A DNA stretch of 64,000 nt from assembly GCA_030220185.1 (NCBI GenBank), contig JASPKZ010007797.1, positions 1,346,001 through 1,410,000 of the forward strand, written 5' to 3'. Positions 1-10,504 of this stretch are shown here, piece after piece (within the stretch, counting starts at the first letter, position 1; the number at the start of each line of letters is the position of its first letter). Below the pieces are notes generated by a model that saw only the letters and a program-made list of their open reading frames with translations, was not told the origin of the DNA and searched no databases. Both the position numbers and the translations under genes were made by a program. The stretch comes from Diploptera punctata (taxonomy: Eukaryota > Arthropoda > Insecta > Blattodea > Blaberidae).

Positions 1-90
1 TAAACTATAAATGGAAATTCAATTTAATAATTTATAGATCATTTAGCTTAGGATGTTTTGTTATTTTAGATGAGATTAATAAATTACAAT

Positions 91-180
91 ATGAAGTAAC
101 ATTATGAGGTTCCCCTTAATAAATAAGGTGAATCTGGCCATTTTACCTCATTGTTGTGTTCTTTTGGAGATGTTTCAGTA
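91..180. repeat. End of a foldback repeat family
   Basis: Begins with a version of the terminal motif GTAACACTATGAGGT that recurs across the window next to Penelope-derived palindromes. The following bases (CCCCTTAATAAATAAGG) resemble the copy at 4037-4150. Only one end is recognisable here. Confidence 0.5.
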
Positions 181-206
181 TTATATTTTGAAGAGAAAAA
201 TTATAC

Positions 207-278
207 GCTCAGACTGGGGTTTGAACCCAGGATCTTTTGCACTCTAGGCGAATGCTCTACCAACTGAACTATCTGAGA
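207..278 (-). repeat. tRNA-like module of the inverted-pair repeat family
   Basis: Read on the minus strand it shows D-arm GCTC/GAGC-like bases, a weak anticodon arm with loop CTAGAGT and a B-box (GGTTCAAACCC in complement). It is preceded on the + strand by AAGAGAAAAATTAT. It faces a second copy at 332-391 head to head. It is probably a retroposed repeat, not a working tRNA gene. Confidence 0.7.
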
Positions 279-331
279 AACTCCACTCTAAATGCAATTT
301 TTTTTTCTTATATTCACATTTAGATTGGAGT

Positions 332-391
332 TTCTCAGATAGCTCAGTTGGTAGAGTGCAAAAGGTTCTGGATTCAAACCCCAGTCTGAGC
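332..391 (+). repeat. tRNA-like module, anticodon arm deleted
   Basis: Contains A-box TAGCTCAGTTGGTAGAG and B-box GATTCAAACCC, but only about 60 nt long. About 12 nt of the anticodon arm is missing compared with the copy at 54361-54432. It forms the right half of an inverted pair with 207-278. Confidence 0.7.
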
Positions 392-539
392 GTAGCATTT
401 TTTCTTCAAATATAATTTATCCATCACTAGCTAATACTGGCATGCGCTGCTACGCCTAAATAAAAGATGTGTTTTTACATTTAGTTTAAGTAAAAGGAAT
501 AATAATTATAAATTTATATCATTATTATTTTTAGATACC

Positions 540-1345
540 CCATGCTGATTACCCGGCATTGCCTGGGAATCTATATATCCCTAATTATTTTGCATGTGGC
601 TGAATGACGAAATTCGTTATTTTGAGTTATCCGTGCTGCTGTTCTGCTTGCCCGGGAATCTACTTATCCCTATCTTCTTGGCATCAATGAAAGACGAAAA
701 TGGTTATTGTGAGTTATCCATAAAAGATAAACATATGCTGTCGCAGGCTTTTTTGTAGAGTTTTTTGAGATATTCAATTCTGTGTACATTAATTCGGTGT
801 GTTTGTTATGGTTTAGGCAGCGTAAGTCATTTAAGCGTAGAAAAAGCCACTTTTATTTTACTTTTTCACTACAAAGGGTGATTTTTAAGGGTGAAGGGCT
901 TGAGAATTAAAACTCTCTTATAACCTATAACCTTACCGGGAAAATCCTGAACATTTTGCAAAAAGCCCCGTCCAACTGGATGATCGGCAGTGCACGCTTG
1001 TCCGGGAATCTACTTATTCCAATCTTCTTGGCATCAATGAAAGACAAAAATGGCTGTTGTGAGTTATCTGTAAAGGATAAACGTATGCTGTCGCAGACTT
1101 TTTTGTAGAGTTTTTTGAGATATTCAATTCTGTGTAAATTAATTTTCTGTATTTGTTATGGTTTAGGCAGCATAAGCCATTTAAGCATCAAAAAATATTT
1201 GTTTTTCACTACAAAAGGTGATTTTTAAGGGTGTAGGAGTTGAGTATCACAACTCTCTTATATATATCCTATGTTCATCCCGGGAATCTCCTGAACATTT
1301 TGCAAAAAACCCCATCACAATCGGATCAATGGTATGGCTGCGCAT
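540..1345. repeat. Tandem repeat of about 350 bp
   Basis: Two adjacent copies with a period of about 350 bp: 656-1005 and 1006-1345. Each starts with GAATCTACTTAT and includes GCATCAATGAAAGAC, ATGCTGTCGCAGACTTTTTT and GAACATTTTGCAAAAA. A partial third copy (about 540-655) precedes them. No coding frame spans a unit. Copy-to-copy differences suggest an old duplication. The family is not recognised. Confidence 0.75.
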
Positions 1346-1440
1346 AAAGTATGAACAAACAATCACTTATTTTTATATATTAGATTGAGATGTATAAAAT
1401 TAATAATAAAAAACATGGTTCAATATGTTTGTGTACTATC

Positions 1441-1905
1441 TTCAGCTTGGTCAGATCAGTTGTTGACCCTGGATGTTGACTTTGCCTCAATATTTTGGTC
1501 GACTGGAGAACTTGCAAATAAAATTCTTTTCCCCAGGAATTTCATAATTTATGATCCTTTCTCTGTTAACCTGGATGTAGATCTTCTCCCAAACGATCAG
1601 TTCTTTTGTATTGTCTGACTGTTTCAATAATTTTGTGTTTACATCGTGCTCACGTTTGGTCAGAAAAGCATGAAATCTATTTGAACACAAAATTATTGAA
1701 ACAGTTAGAAAATACAAAAGAACTGACTGTTTGGGAGAAGATCTTCACTCAGAACAGAGAAAGGATAATGCATTTTGAAATTCCCAGGGAAAAGGATTTG
1801 ATTTGCAAGTTTTTGGACAACCAAAATATGGAGGGGAAAGTTGACATCCAAGGCCGACAACCGATTCTGACCAAGCTGAAGATAATATGCAAGCAATATT
1901 GAAAC
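1441..1905. mobile_element. Palindrome of two Penelope endonuclease 3' ends
   Basis: The left half on the minus strand and the right half on the + strand both encode the C-terminal part of a Penelope-type GIY-YIG endonuclease: TKLLKQ, then NTKELTVWEKI, RERI and FEIPREK. The two halves meet near 1650 with few bases between them. The GIY-YIG core itself is absent. Both halves are decayed, so nothing functional is encoded. Confidence 0.8.
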
Positions 1906-1959
1906 ATGTCCAAAAGAACATGACAATTTATAAAGTAAGATGAATAGACTCAACTTAAG

Positions 1960-2420
1960 ATTTAAATTAAAATTCTTCATACCTCACCTCATATCCAGTC
2001 TTCTAATTTATTTGCACGGTGGACTAGTGGTTATGCTCCTTGCCTCTGGTCCCGAGGGTCGCGGGTTCAAACCCGGCCAGGGTCGATGGATTTTTTTAGG
2101 ATGGAAAAATCCAAGGAGCAAGCCGTGGGTCCTGAGTCTGAAGATTTTCAGGCTCATAACAGATCCTTAAGCCTGAATGAAAAGGCCTCTAAGCAAAATT
2201 TACCAAATTTTCCTGTCCTAGTACTACCTTGGTTTCCTAGATGTCAGTATGAGGCAGAACGCTGACCACGGACTACTCAAATGACATCTATACAAAAACA
2301 AGTGTAACTAAATTAGTATGGTTCAAATTCTTCCCAGTAGGGGGAGAGCACCTAAATCTCTGTTAAGGGAAACATGGGCTTACAAGATACAAGAAGAAGA
2401 TTATTGAGGTTAAGTGAACA
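1960..2420 (+). mobile_element. tRNA-derived SINE (inserted in a foldback end)
   Basis: Starts near 2012 with a tRNA-like head: A-box GTGGACTAGTGGTTATGC and B-box GGGTTCAAACCC. A body follows with GTCTGAAGATTTTCAGGC and CTTAAGCCTGAA, shared with the copies at 15508-15870 and 58625-58880. The 50 bp upstream (CATACCTCACCTCATATCC) are a foldback-family end, so the SINE appears to have landed in one. The tail is short and AAG-rich. Confidence 0.75.
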
Positions 2421-3096
2421 TAACCTAATAAATTTATAATTAAATGTGGGAAATAACATTATGGGGGTTCTTATTCATGAAGGGTGAGTCATTCTTCATG
2501 AATAACCTAATCAACTTTATCTAATGTAACAAAAATTAACTAAACCATGTGGGCAAGTGAGCTGACCACATCCTGTAATAAATTACAAATTTATCTTTTA
2601 TCAGTAAATTAATTTGATAGTTATTTTATTTCTTATAGTTTTAAAAGGACTTAAATAAGTACAATACACAATGCTTTAAAATTAAATTTTCATTACCTTT
2701 CAAAATTGTTATTGCCCATGCTCTAGTGTTATGACTCTGAAGCCTTTTGCCATCTTGCAGTTCATTATATTTCAATGATGTTAAGATGTGCAGGAAGAGC
2801 TTTACAAACTGTTAAGTGATGATACTTACCCATGTTTGTGTCTTTTTCACATAACACACAACTAGGTGAGGTGGGGAGGGAGATAGCAATTTTATGTAGG
2901 TGTGTTGTCACAGTCATGTCCACTTCACTGCCACTGCTGCATTTCTATATTCTTCTGGTATTTATTTTCAGATGGGGCTTCCATGTTTTTGCCTTTAATT
3001 GCTTCCATCAACTTTTTTTACAAATTTTTGTTTGTATTGAGTTTATTTTAAAAATGTGAGATGTAGTTGCATTTAAGTAGTTAGAGAATCAAATGG
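2421..3096. other. No gene seen; small inverted repeat at 2440-2520
   Basis: AT-rich sequence. At 2444-2520 a foldback-type end (GGGAAATAACATTATG) is followed by a small palindrome around TTCATGAAGGGTGAGTCATTCTTCATGAA-like bases. Nothing recognisable lies from 2530 to 3096. Confidence 0.5.
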
Positions 3097-3826
3097 ATCT
3101 GTTATCAGCTTTGAAATGACCATTTAACTCATGCCCCAAATGGAGTCAATAACCAATCACATTTCAATGATTTTTCACCTCGATTTTATCAGTTTAATTT
3201 TATCACTGTGAAATCAAGCTCCTCCTTTTTAACATTCTGAATATGTCATAGCATAATTTTGCAGTTACTACATGTGGCTACCAGATTTTATATATAGTGC
3301 ACGAATGTAACCGTATCATGGTTGTGGGAGATAATATAAAAACATTTGTAGCAATTGATATACCACAAAAAAAAAACTACTGTTTGCACTTTCTTAAACA
3401 TATTTTTTCCCAGGTAGTAACGTTCTAGAAAAATATAATTGACATATTTACATCATAGACATCAGAAATTAATTAATATACAGTTTGATGTGTTTCATTT
3501 TTTCTCCACTAGGGTGCATTCTTACAATATTGTGATCCTTTGGCAATAAATAATATGATCTGGTTGTAGTGATAAACAAGTGAAACATAATGTTTCTCAT
3601 TTGTTTTCAAACATCACCGTTTACATTAAATATATAAATATTTTAAAATAACTATATTTAAATAATGATTTGTGAGTAAACAGCTTAATTTTATTTGTTA
3701 AATAGTCCTAACAAATGCCACTCTTGATTTCCAAATTATCTAGATAAATTCACTCCTCACTTTGTGAGTTGTGAATTTATCGATAATTTGGAAATCACTC
3801 GTGTGGCATTACTTATGATAAAAACA
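3097..3826. repeat. CCAAT/TATA-bearing repeat of about 700 bp, copy 1
   Basis: Full-length copy of a family seen again at 32143-32548 and 56815-57505. Near the left end it has ACCAATCACATTTCAATG; further in it has GCTCCTCC and a TATATATAG box near 3290. The right end is a long hairpin at 3713-3810 with arms of about 45 bp around CTCACTTTGTGAG. The shared ends are TGACYATTTAACTCATGCC and GGCATTACTTATGATAA. No target duplication was found. Superfamily unknown. Confidence 0.7.
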
Positions 3827-4530
3827 TTTTAATGTTGTAATCAAGTTTGTAAATATATTAGTGGGAAAATTTATTTTGTTAACAGTAGAAAATGCTTATT
3901 AAAACCCATTAGTGGCTGTATTCTTTTTTACAGCCATGGATTTTATGATTTAATTTAATTTTACAAAATTAAAAAAACAATAAAGATGTCACTACCCATT
4001 AGTGGATATTTTCTTTTTTTTTGGGCATGGGTTTTGTTATGAAAATAACATTATGAGGTTCTACTTAATAAAAAAAGTTAAGTCTGCCATCATCTTACCA
4101 CATATTTTGTCGTTTCTTGTAAGACATGTTTCGAAGCATCTTCGGTTGGTACAGACTGGTTTTATTATTTAATCATTGGGAATAATTTTTAATTTAATTT
4201 TATAAAATACAAAAATTAAAAAAATGAAGATATCACTTAATTAATCCTCTGCATGCCACTGGTAAAATCTCTTGTGTTAGAAATTTAAACTGTATCTGCC
4301 AATGTGATCAGCTTTGCAAGTAGTTTAAGTATAGTATATGGCAGGTAATTAGTGGACAGAAGCATCAGCTCATGGCACCTAAAGGGTTAAAACCCATTTG
4401 TGCCTGCTGCCTTCCTTTACAGCCATGGATTTTATAATTTAATTAATTTTACAAAATACCAATTAAAAAGAAAAACACTTGTAATAGGCACTTTTGACAA
4501 AAAAATTTAAAATGTACTATTTTTATAATA
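3827..4530. repeat. Short repeated AT-rich segments
   Basis: The segment AACCCATTAGTGGCTG...ACAGCCATGGATTTTAT at 3900-3990 recurs in part at 3993-4045 and 4386-4465. A foldback-family end (AACATTATGAGGTTCTAC) lies at 4046-4150 with CATGTTTCGAAGCATCTTCG. No coding potential is seen. Confidence 0.5.
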
Positions 4531-4534
4531 TTAT

Positions 4535-4975
4535 TTGAGAAATAAGACCACAAGGGAAACTCAATTAAAATTTTACAAAACAGTAGCTGTTCCAACATTA
4601 ACATACGGGTCTGAGACTTGGCCTTTAACGATCTCTGATAAAAATAAAATTGAGACAATAGAAATGAGATTTTTCAGATCAGTTGCAGGTGTATCTCTAA
4701 GAGATCAAAAGAGAAGTCAAGATATCAGAGATGAACTACAAATCTATAATATAAACGAGAAAATACACACAAATAAACGTAATTGGTTTGAACATATACA
4801 AAGAATGCCAAATAATCGTTTATCAAAACAGCTGCTTCATTATAGGCCTCTAGGCCGAAGAAATGTAGGAAGACCAAAACGTCGTTGGAAGGATGACCTG
4901 TGCCTGCGGCATGTAGTGCGCCGGGGAGCGGAACGGACCAACAGGCCCATGCCTTGAAGATGATGATGATGATTT
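4535..4975 (+). pseudogene. LINE (RTE-like) reverse transcriptase, C-terminal fragment
   Basis: The open frame covers the end of an RTE-type ORF2: YKTVAVPTLTYGSETWPL, then IETIEMRFFRSVAGV, and the C-terminal WFEHIQRMPNNRL and GRPKRRWKDDL. The reverse transcriptase core is missing, as expected for a 5'-truncated LINE copy. It ends in a short (GAT)n tail at 4958-4973, the usual 3' tail of these LINEs. Related fragments on both strands occur throughout the window. Confidence 0.85.
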
Positions 4976-5039
4976 TTATAATGTTAGGCTCTTAAAGGGT
5001 TAACTGGAATCTGATAATTAAATAGTAACAGTAATTTTA

Positions 5040-5235
5040 TAAATATAGCCAGATAAATCTTTTTTACATCTCACCTCATAAAACTCCAGGATTTTCACAG
5101 GATCGGTTTCAAGGGCCATCATCCCTATCCTCAGCCAAAACTCTGACTTTTGAAATCAGTGAGGTGAGATGTAGAAACATTTCTCTGACTCATTTTATAA
5201 ATTGTAAATTACCTCATAGAGTTACTTCCCATTGT
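5040..5235. repeat. Foldback repeat with hammerhead-like motif
   Basis: Terminal CATCTCACCTCAT at 5067 is answered by GTGAGGTGAGATG at 5158. On the minus strand it contains CTGAGGAT, a GGG/CCC stem and TTGAAACCGATCC. It ends with ACCTCATAGAGTTACTTCCC. It has no coding capacity. Confidence 0.7.
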
Positions 5236-5928
5236 AATCTTTATTTAAATAAAAAGTAACAGTGTAAGATTATATCCAAACTTACTTTGCACTTCACTTT
5301 ATTTTTGCCACTAAAAAAAATAATTTTCTTAGGAATGAATGTGTCTTCTGTTACATTTAATTTAAACCAATCAATATGTCTCATGAAGCACATTTAATTG
5401 CATGTAATTTTGTGATGTTCTGTCGTAACATTTTTGTGATATAATTCATGAAGTCAGCATTTTATCGGCAGACAGTCTGTATTAAATTTATCCAAACATA
5501 GACAAGTGGATATTCTTAACGTGAGATGGCAGTAAACTTGAGATTTTATGGTACTGACATGCAAACCAAACTTTGTAGGTCATGAATGGAGATTGGAAGT
5601 ATTTAGTTAAGGTTAAGTCTATCTTGAGAGGTGTAATGTCCAGGAATATTTTATTGCAAACTTTGTAAGTAAATTAAATAATATTAATGATAAGCTTTAA
5701 AACACACAAAAAAAAAAAAAGAAAAACTAAAATTCTGAATTAAATGGAAGGAATGTGAATAAATTGTGTTAATTCTTATATAAATAAAATTTATATTTCT
5801 GTTATCAATTATTCTTGCATGGACTGACTGTAAATGACCATCTTCTTGGCCAGATAAAATCGAGTTTGTGGGACTTTATTGTATTAAGACATTTTATAAG
5901 GTATCCATCAATTTAATATATGTAGGAA
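5236..5928. other. No feature seen
   Basis: AT-rich intron or intergenic sequence with poly(A) runs. No open frame of interest, no tRNA-like motif and no repeat end was recognised. Confidence 0.5.
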
Positions 5929-6500
5929 ATAACACTATGAGGTTTATTTTAATTATTAATGAGTTGGTTGTTTTCACTCACTTCATATTTCTTGTTTTTT
6001 TATGTAGACCAGGTTTCATCGCTTTTGCGTGACACTGTCAATGCATTTCAACTGTTGTTTTGTTGTTATCTAACCTGTACATTGATTTCTGCTCCCTCCC
6101 GATTAACTTCCAAATCAATTTTTTTCTTTTTCTTACTGGGAATTTCAAAATTTGTGGTTTTCTTCTTGTTCTTGCAGATGTAAATTTTCTCCCAAATTGT
6201 GAGTTCTTTAAATTTTTCTAACTGTTTCAGTAATTTGGCCTTATTTTCAATTCTTTGTTTTTCTGACCATGCATGTGCAGCTATTGCAGATTTTCTATTT
6301 TTCCATTTTTAACATTTCTAAGGTGTTCTTTCAATCAGCCAGCAGAGGAAGCAGAAATCAACCTACAGGATAGACAACTGCAAAACAACAGTTGGAATGC
6401 ATTGACAATGTCGCGCTAAAGCGACGAAACCTATTCTGCATAAAAAGCAAGAAATATGAGGAAGTCAAAATAACCAACTCATTAATAATTATCCATCAAT
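5929..6500. mobile_element. Foldback element with Penelope endonuclease remnant
   Basis: Left end GGAAATAACACTATGAGG and TTAATGAGTTGG are answered by CCAACTCATTAATAATT at the right end (6474). Inner arms around GACACTGTCAATGCATTTCAA (6027) and its inverse near 6385 confirm the palindrome. Between them, on the minus strand at about 6115-6300, lies an endonuclease tail: HAWSEKQRIENKAKLLKQLE, then ELTIWEKIYI. Confidence 0.75.
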
Positions 6501-6569
6501 TAATAAATTATTAGAACTAGTTATTTGTTTAAATATATAATCCTTTTTTTAGTAACTCCAAAGAGTCAT

Positions 6570-6780
6570 GGTCAACTTCTTCTTCTTCTTCTTCTTAAAC
6601 TTAATTTGTAGGATTTTCATCCTGTTTATTTCCAAAATCACTCCTTGGAGGAAGACGTACTGGATGTGCATTCACTGTCTATCATGGTCAACTAAAATGT
6701 TAATATTTAGTCTGTATATTCTTATCTCATATGGTTGTTTCTGTTGGACATAGCTCATTTGCTGCAATAGCATCATAACT
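6570..6780 (-). repeat. LINE/SINE 3' end with (GAA)n tail
   Basis: A (TTC)n run at 6580-6597 is followed by TAGGATTTTCATCCTGTTTA. The same arrangement is found at 52470-52690, so this is the 3' end of a minus-strand retroposon family. Confidence 0.55.
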
Positions 6781-6846
6781 CAAAAAATCACGATATTTTA
6801 GTTAATATCACAGGGAGACTTGGAATGACAGTATTTAAAACTTCAA

Positions 6847-7560
6847 ATGTTTCTCCTGAAAAATCGTGATTTTCGAGTTATGTCGTTGTTGCAGAAAATG
6901 AGTGATTATGTTTCAGGCATGTTAGCCTCAACCCCAGCTAGTACAGACTTATTTTTCTCAAGTTATCGGCCCTGGATCTTGGCTCCTGCTCTCTCTTTCT
7001 GTGGTCCAATTAACTTGCTAATTAGGTTCCTTTCCCCGGGAATTTCAAAATCCATAATTCTCTCATTGTTCTTATGTATGTAAATTTTGTCCCATATGGT
7101 GAGTTCATTTGTGTTTTCTAACTGTATTAATAATCTTGTGTTTTTCTGACCAAACATGAACAGCTACAGCAGATTTTTCTATTTACCCTTTTTTTTTTAC
7201 ATTTCTTATGGGCTTACAATACAAAAATATGTTCTTTACTTCTAATGGTTAAATTTCTCTTTGTTTTCCTTATGTAAATTTATCACATTCTGCACATTTT
7301 ATTTGATATATTCCTGATTTTTTACTATCATCAATCTTTACATTTTTGTTGATTTTTATTAATTTATTTAGGCTATAATCATTCTTTGGTGCTAATCTGA
7401 TATTACATTTTTCAAAAATCTTTTGGAATTTATTAATCAGTCTGTACTATCTGAGGATGGGGCAAACATGCCTTGAAACATGTGTCCAACAGAAACAACC
7501 ATATGAGGTAAGAATATACAGACCAAACATGATGATTAAATATTAAGAATAACCTCATAA
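6847..7560 (-). mobile_element. Penelope endonuclease fragment, minus strand
   Basis: On the minus strand the decayed frame has IRLAPKNDYSLNKLI, then KSGIYQIKCAECDKF (the GIY part of a GIY-YIG nuclease), then ENTNELTIWDKIYIHKN and FEIPGERNLISKLIGP. Several frameshifts are present. It is followed at 7451-7486 on the + strand by CTGAGGAT...GAAACATGT and by the foldback terminus ACCTCATAATGTTACTTCC at 7541. Confidence 0.8.
7451..7486 (+). ncRNA. Hammerhead-like motif (candidate)
   Basis: CTGAGGAT, then a GGCA/TGCC stem with a small loop, then GAAACATGT. This resembles the CUGANGA...GAAA core of a hammerhead ribozyme with a self-complementary stem III (ACATGT), but with one extra U after CUGANGA. 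Activity cannot be judged from sequence. Confidence 0.35.
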
Positions 7561-7799
7561 TGTTACTTCCTATTGTATTTTCTACTAAAATGTTTCTTGT
7601 CGCTGTCTAGCAGATGACATACAAAGTCATGCCTTAGATTAAATTTTTTGAACAAAATTTTTCTAATTCTTACAGTGAAATTAATGAATCTTTAGGCTTC
7701 TGACAGTTCAGCATTTGAGAATTGTGGGTGTGTAGTGTTATAGCAACACATTCAACCTTGACCACAGCCAATCACTGTGTTATCACTCCTTATCATTCT

Positions 7800-8250
7800 G
7801 CCCACAAACTCTAACTAACTCACTGGCACCATCGAGTATTTTCTCCATACATATTGAACTTTTATAGGAAGAAATCACTATGAGGTTTAATTTAATTCTC
7901 TATACATCTCTATCCTGAGCTAATGTCCACCAATCATTCCCTGTATAATTTACCTTCCTCAAATCATGTTTAAAATTATTCTACCATCTCATTCTTGGCC
8001 TGCCTACTAGGTGCTTCCCCTCTGGTTTTCATACAAGAAGTTTTCATGATCTTTTTCATTCCCCATTCATGCCCATTGCTGTCTAGAAGATTTAAATCTT
8101 ATTACATCTGGTTTCCCATTAAGGTAATGTAGTTCACTCTATGTTGTCTTTTCCATTCACCTGTCTGTTCATCTCTCTTTGGTTAAAAAATTTTCTTAAT
8201 AAGTTCATTTTTCAATACTTGTAATCCTTTCTCCTCACTTAAAGTAAGTT
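7800..8250 (-). pseudogene. LINE (RTE-like) 3' fragment, minus strand
   Basis: Matches the minus-strand LINE copy at 44130-44520 segment by segment (CACTGGCACCATCGA, CATCTCTATCCTGAGC, CATTCTTGGCCTGCCTACTA), which encodes the C-terminal GKPEGK...GRPRMRWE region. A foldback end (AAATCACTATGAGGTTTAAT) interrupts it at about 7862-7895. Heavily decayed. Confidence 0.7.
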
Positions 8251-8329
8251 ACCATGCACTCCTGGAAAATTGAAACATTACAAATTCACATTTGTTATTT
8301 CCACTGCAATTCATGTAAATGCTTTTTTT

Positions 8330-8890
8330 TCTCTTCAATAATACATTGGCACCAATTAATAAATGTAGTCTGGATAATCTTTTGATAACTAATAAAAAGG
8401 TTAATGTCCCAGATAGTAAGAAATCTGGAATTTATCAAATTAGTTGCAATGACTGCAAGAAAACACATATAGGAAAACTAAAAGAAATTTAGAGACTCAA
8501 AAAAAATAACACTTTGGAAATATTAAAAATGGTGAAATTAAAAAATTGACAATTGTAGCTCGTAATTTGCTAAAGAATTGCATAATTGGAAGAGAAACTA
8601 AACTTTTCAAACATTTAGAGAAGCCTTTGGAATTAACAGTTTGGGAAAAGATATACATTCGGGAAGAATAAATATAGATCCATCAATTTTCGAAATTCCC
8701 GATGGCAGTTCGGAAGATGGTGGTAATGGCAAAATTTCAACAGTTGGAGTTTTGACTGACAATGGAGGTGAAGGAAGGCCTTTGAAATCAATACTGTGAA
8801 AACATGGAACTTTATGAGATGAGATAAAAACACATTTATCCGACTCAATTTATAAATTGTAAATTACCTCATAGTGTTACTTTCCACTGT
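8330..8890 (+). pseudogene. Penelope GIY-YIG endonuclease fragment
   Basis: On the + strand: KSGIYQISCNDCKKTYIGK (an intact GIY...YIG signature), then, after frameshifts, KPLELTVWEKIYI. It ends with the foldback terminus ACCTCATAGTGTTACTTTCC at 8867. The reverse transcriptase part is absent. Stops and frame breaks make it a pseudogene. Confidence 0.8.
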
Positions 8891-8944
8891 AATTTTGTTT
8901 AAATACTTTCTTTTTCTCACAAGGTTGAGTATATCCAATTTAAT

Positions 8945-9160
8945 ATATATCTCCATCCATAGTAATTCTGCTCGATGGCAGGTCCTTCACTGCAATCATA
9001 GCATTTTCATGCTATGCTTGCAGCTTTACTAGGGAATTGTAGGTTCCTGTTGCTTTCCACACCGATGAAGGATGATGATGATGATAATGATAAGGATGAT
9101 GATGATGATGATGATAATGATAAGGATGATGATGATGATGGCCATATGATTTCGGGGACC
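8945..9160 (-). repeat. Retroposon 3' end with hairpin and (ATC)n tract
   Basis: Minus-strand copy of a family also at 52940-53045 and 63240-63385. It holds an 8-bp hairpin CATAGCAT-GAAA-ATGCTATG (8997-9016 on the minus strand) and a (GAT)n microsatellite at 9067-9140. The microsatellite accounts for a His-rich open frame on the minus strand, which is not a gene. Confidence 0.65.
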
Positions 9161-9184
9161 GTATATATATATATATGATTAAAT

Positions 9185-9390
9185 TAAAATGTTTCATACT
9201 TCACCTCATATCCAGTCTTCTAACTAGACTGGTTTTGAAGCCGCTTCATCTTCCTCCCTCTGTTGGTGTGAAGATGAAGCTGCCCAAGTTTCGACACCGG
9301 TCTAGTTAGAAGACTGGATATGAGGTGAGGTATGAAACATTTTATTTAATCTTAAATTAAACCTCATAGTGATTTTTTCCTATAAAAGTT

Positions 9391-9392
<2 letters not shown>
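9185..9392. repeat. Foldback repeat
   Basis: Arms: CACCTCATATCCAGTCTTCTA at 9203-9222 and its inverse at 9303-9328, with inner arms around CTTCATCTTC/GAAGATGAAG. The right end is ACCTCATAGTGATTTTTTCC. It belongs to the same family as 28082-28310. Confidence 0.8.

Positions 9393-9433
<41 letters not shown>
9393..9433. repeat. (AT)n microsatellite
   Basis: Uninterrupted AT dinucleotide run of about 41 bp directly after a foldback-repeat end. Confidence 0.95.
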
Positions 9434-9434
<1 letters not shown>

Positions 9435-9944
9435 TCAACAAATTCCTGTTATAACCTGGATTCTAAAATCTACTGGGTAACTAGTCAGATATGTTACTTT
9501 TTATATAAGTATTGGGTCCACTATAAATTTTATAAATTTACACATTATGCCAAGGGAATATTTATAATTATAAATTGAATTTTTAATAATTTAGGATTTA
9601 TGGAAAGTCCTGTGAATAAAGGGTATCATTGGATCATAGAGCTGGGCAGATATTTTCTTATAATTTAATTTTGTTGCCAGTGTGATGTAAGGTTTACCAT
9701 ATCGTAATATCCCAATTCAACTAGCCTACTTAATATACAGTAACTTTGCTGGTTGTTGTGTCCATTATACAGTGACTTATGGACTCCCCATCATGAGATT
9801 CCCACAAAACATGATATAATTTTCACACAACTGATTCTCTTTGTCACTGTTACATTTATACATTTTAGGATTTAAGTGTCAGTTTTTAGGAGAATATCAT
9901 AAGACATCTTCCTAGTCTGGTTGTAAATCCCTGTTAATGTCTTA
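9434..9944. other. No feature seen
   Basis: AT-rich sequence with no recognisable gene or repeat. Confidence 0.5.
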
Positions 9945-10430
9945 TGACATCCTAAATTTTAAAATTGATATACAAGTAATTTCAATTTTAAATTTGTACC
10001 TTATAAAACAGTCGTCCTCAACTATAACTTCTATTGTAAATGTCATCACACTATTAAAATTGTAGGCCTTTCAAAGACATGCTTAATTCTCAGGAATTCA
10101 TATGGTACTGAAATTATTTGTATGTTTCATACATAAAACAATGTCAATAATTCACAAAGAGAACAATAAACAAAAAAAAATCAATATTCTGGAAGAGATT
10201 AAAGTTATAAAGCAGAAAATAAAAATATGCTAAATGAGAATACACCCAACACCTAAAGCCCTCTGTATGAAATATACAAATCATTTCAGTACCATAATAA
10301 TTCCTGAGGATGAAGCAGCATGTCTTTGAAAGGCCTAGAATTTGAATAGTGTGATGATGTTTATAACAGAAGTTATTATAGTTGAGGACGACTGTTTTAT
10401 AAGGTACAAATTTAAAATTGAAATAATTTA
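9945..10430. repeat. Foldback repeat, long arms
   Basis: About 150-bp imperfect arms: CAGTCGTCCTCAACTATAA at 10009 is inverted at 10378, and AGGCCTTTCAAAGACATG at 10063 is inverted at 10321. The + strand right arm carries CTGAGGATGAAGCAGC...TTTGAAAGG, the same motif as in the Penelope-derived palindromes. No protein remnant is seen. Confidence 0.8.
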
Positions 10431-10504
10431 ACCTCAACGGTGTTCAAATATGATTATTAAAAGTATAGATCATATACAAGCAAATCATATATAGATGAAT
10501 TCTT

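Noticed and set aside
9012..9197. His-rich minus-strand open frame.
   Set aside because: It is a translated (GAT)n microsatellite.
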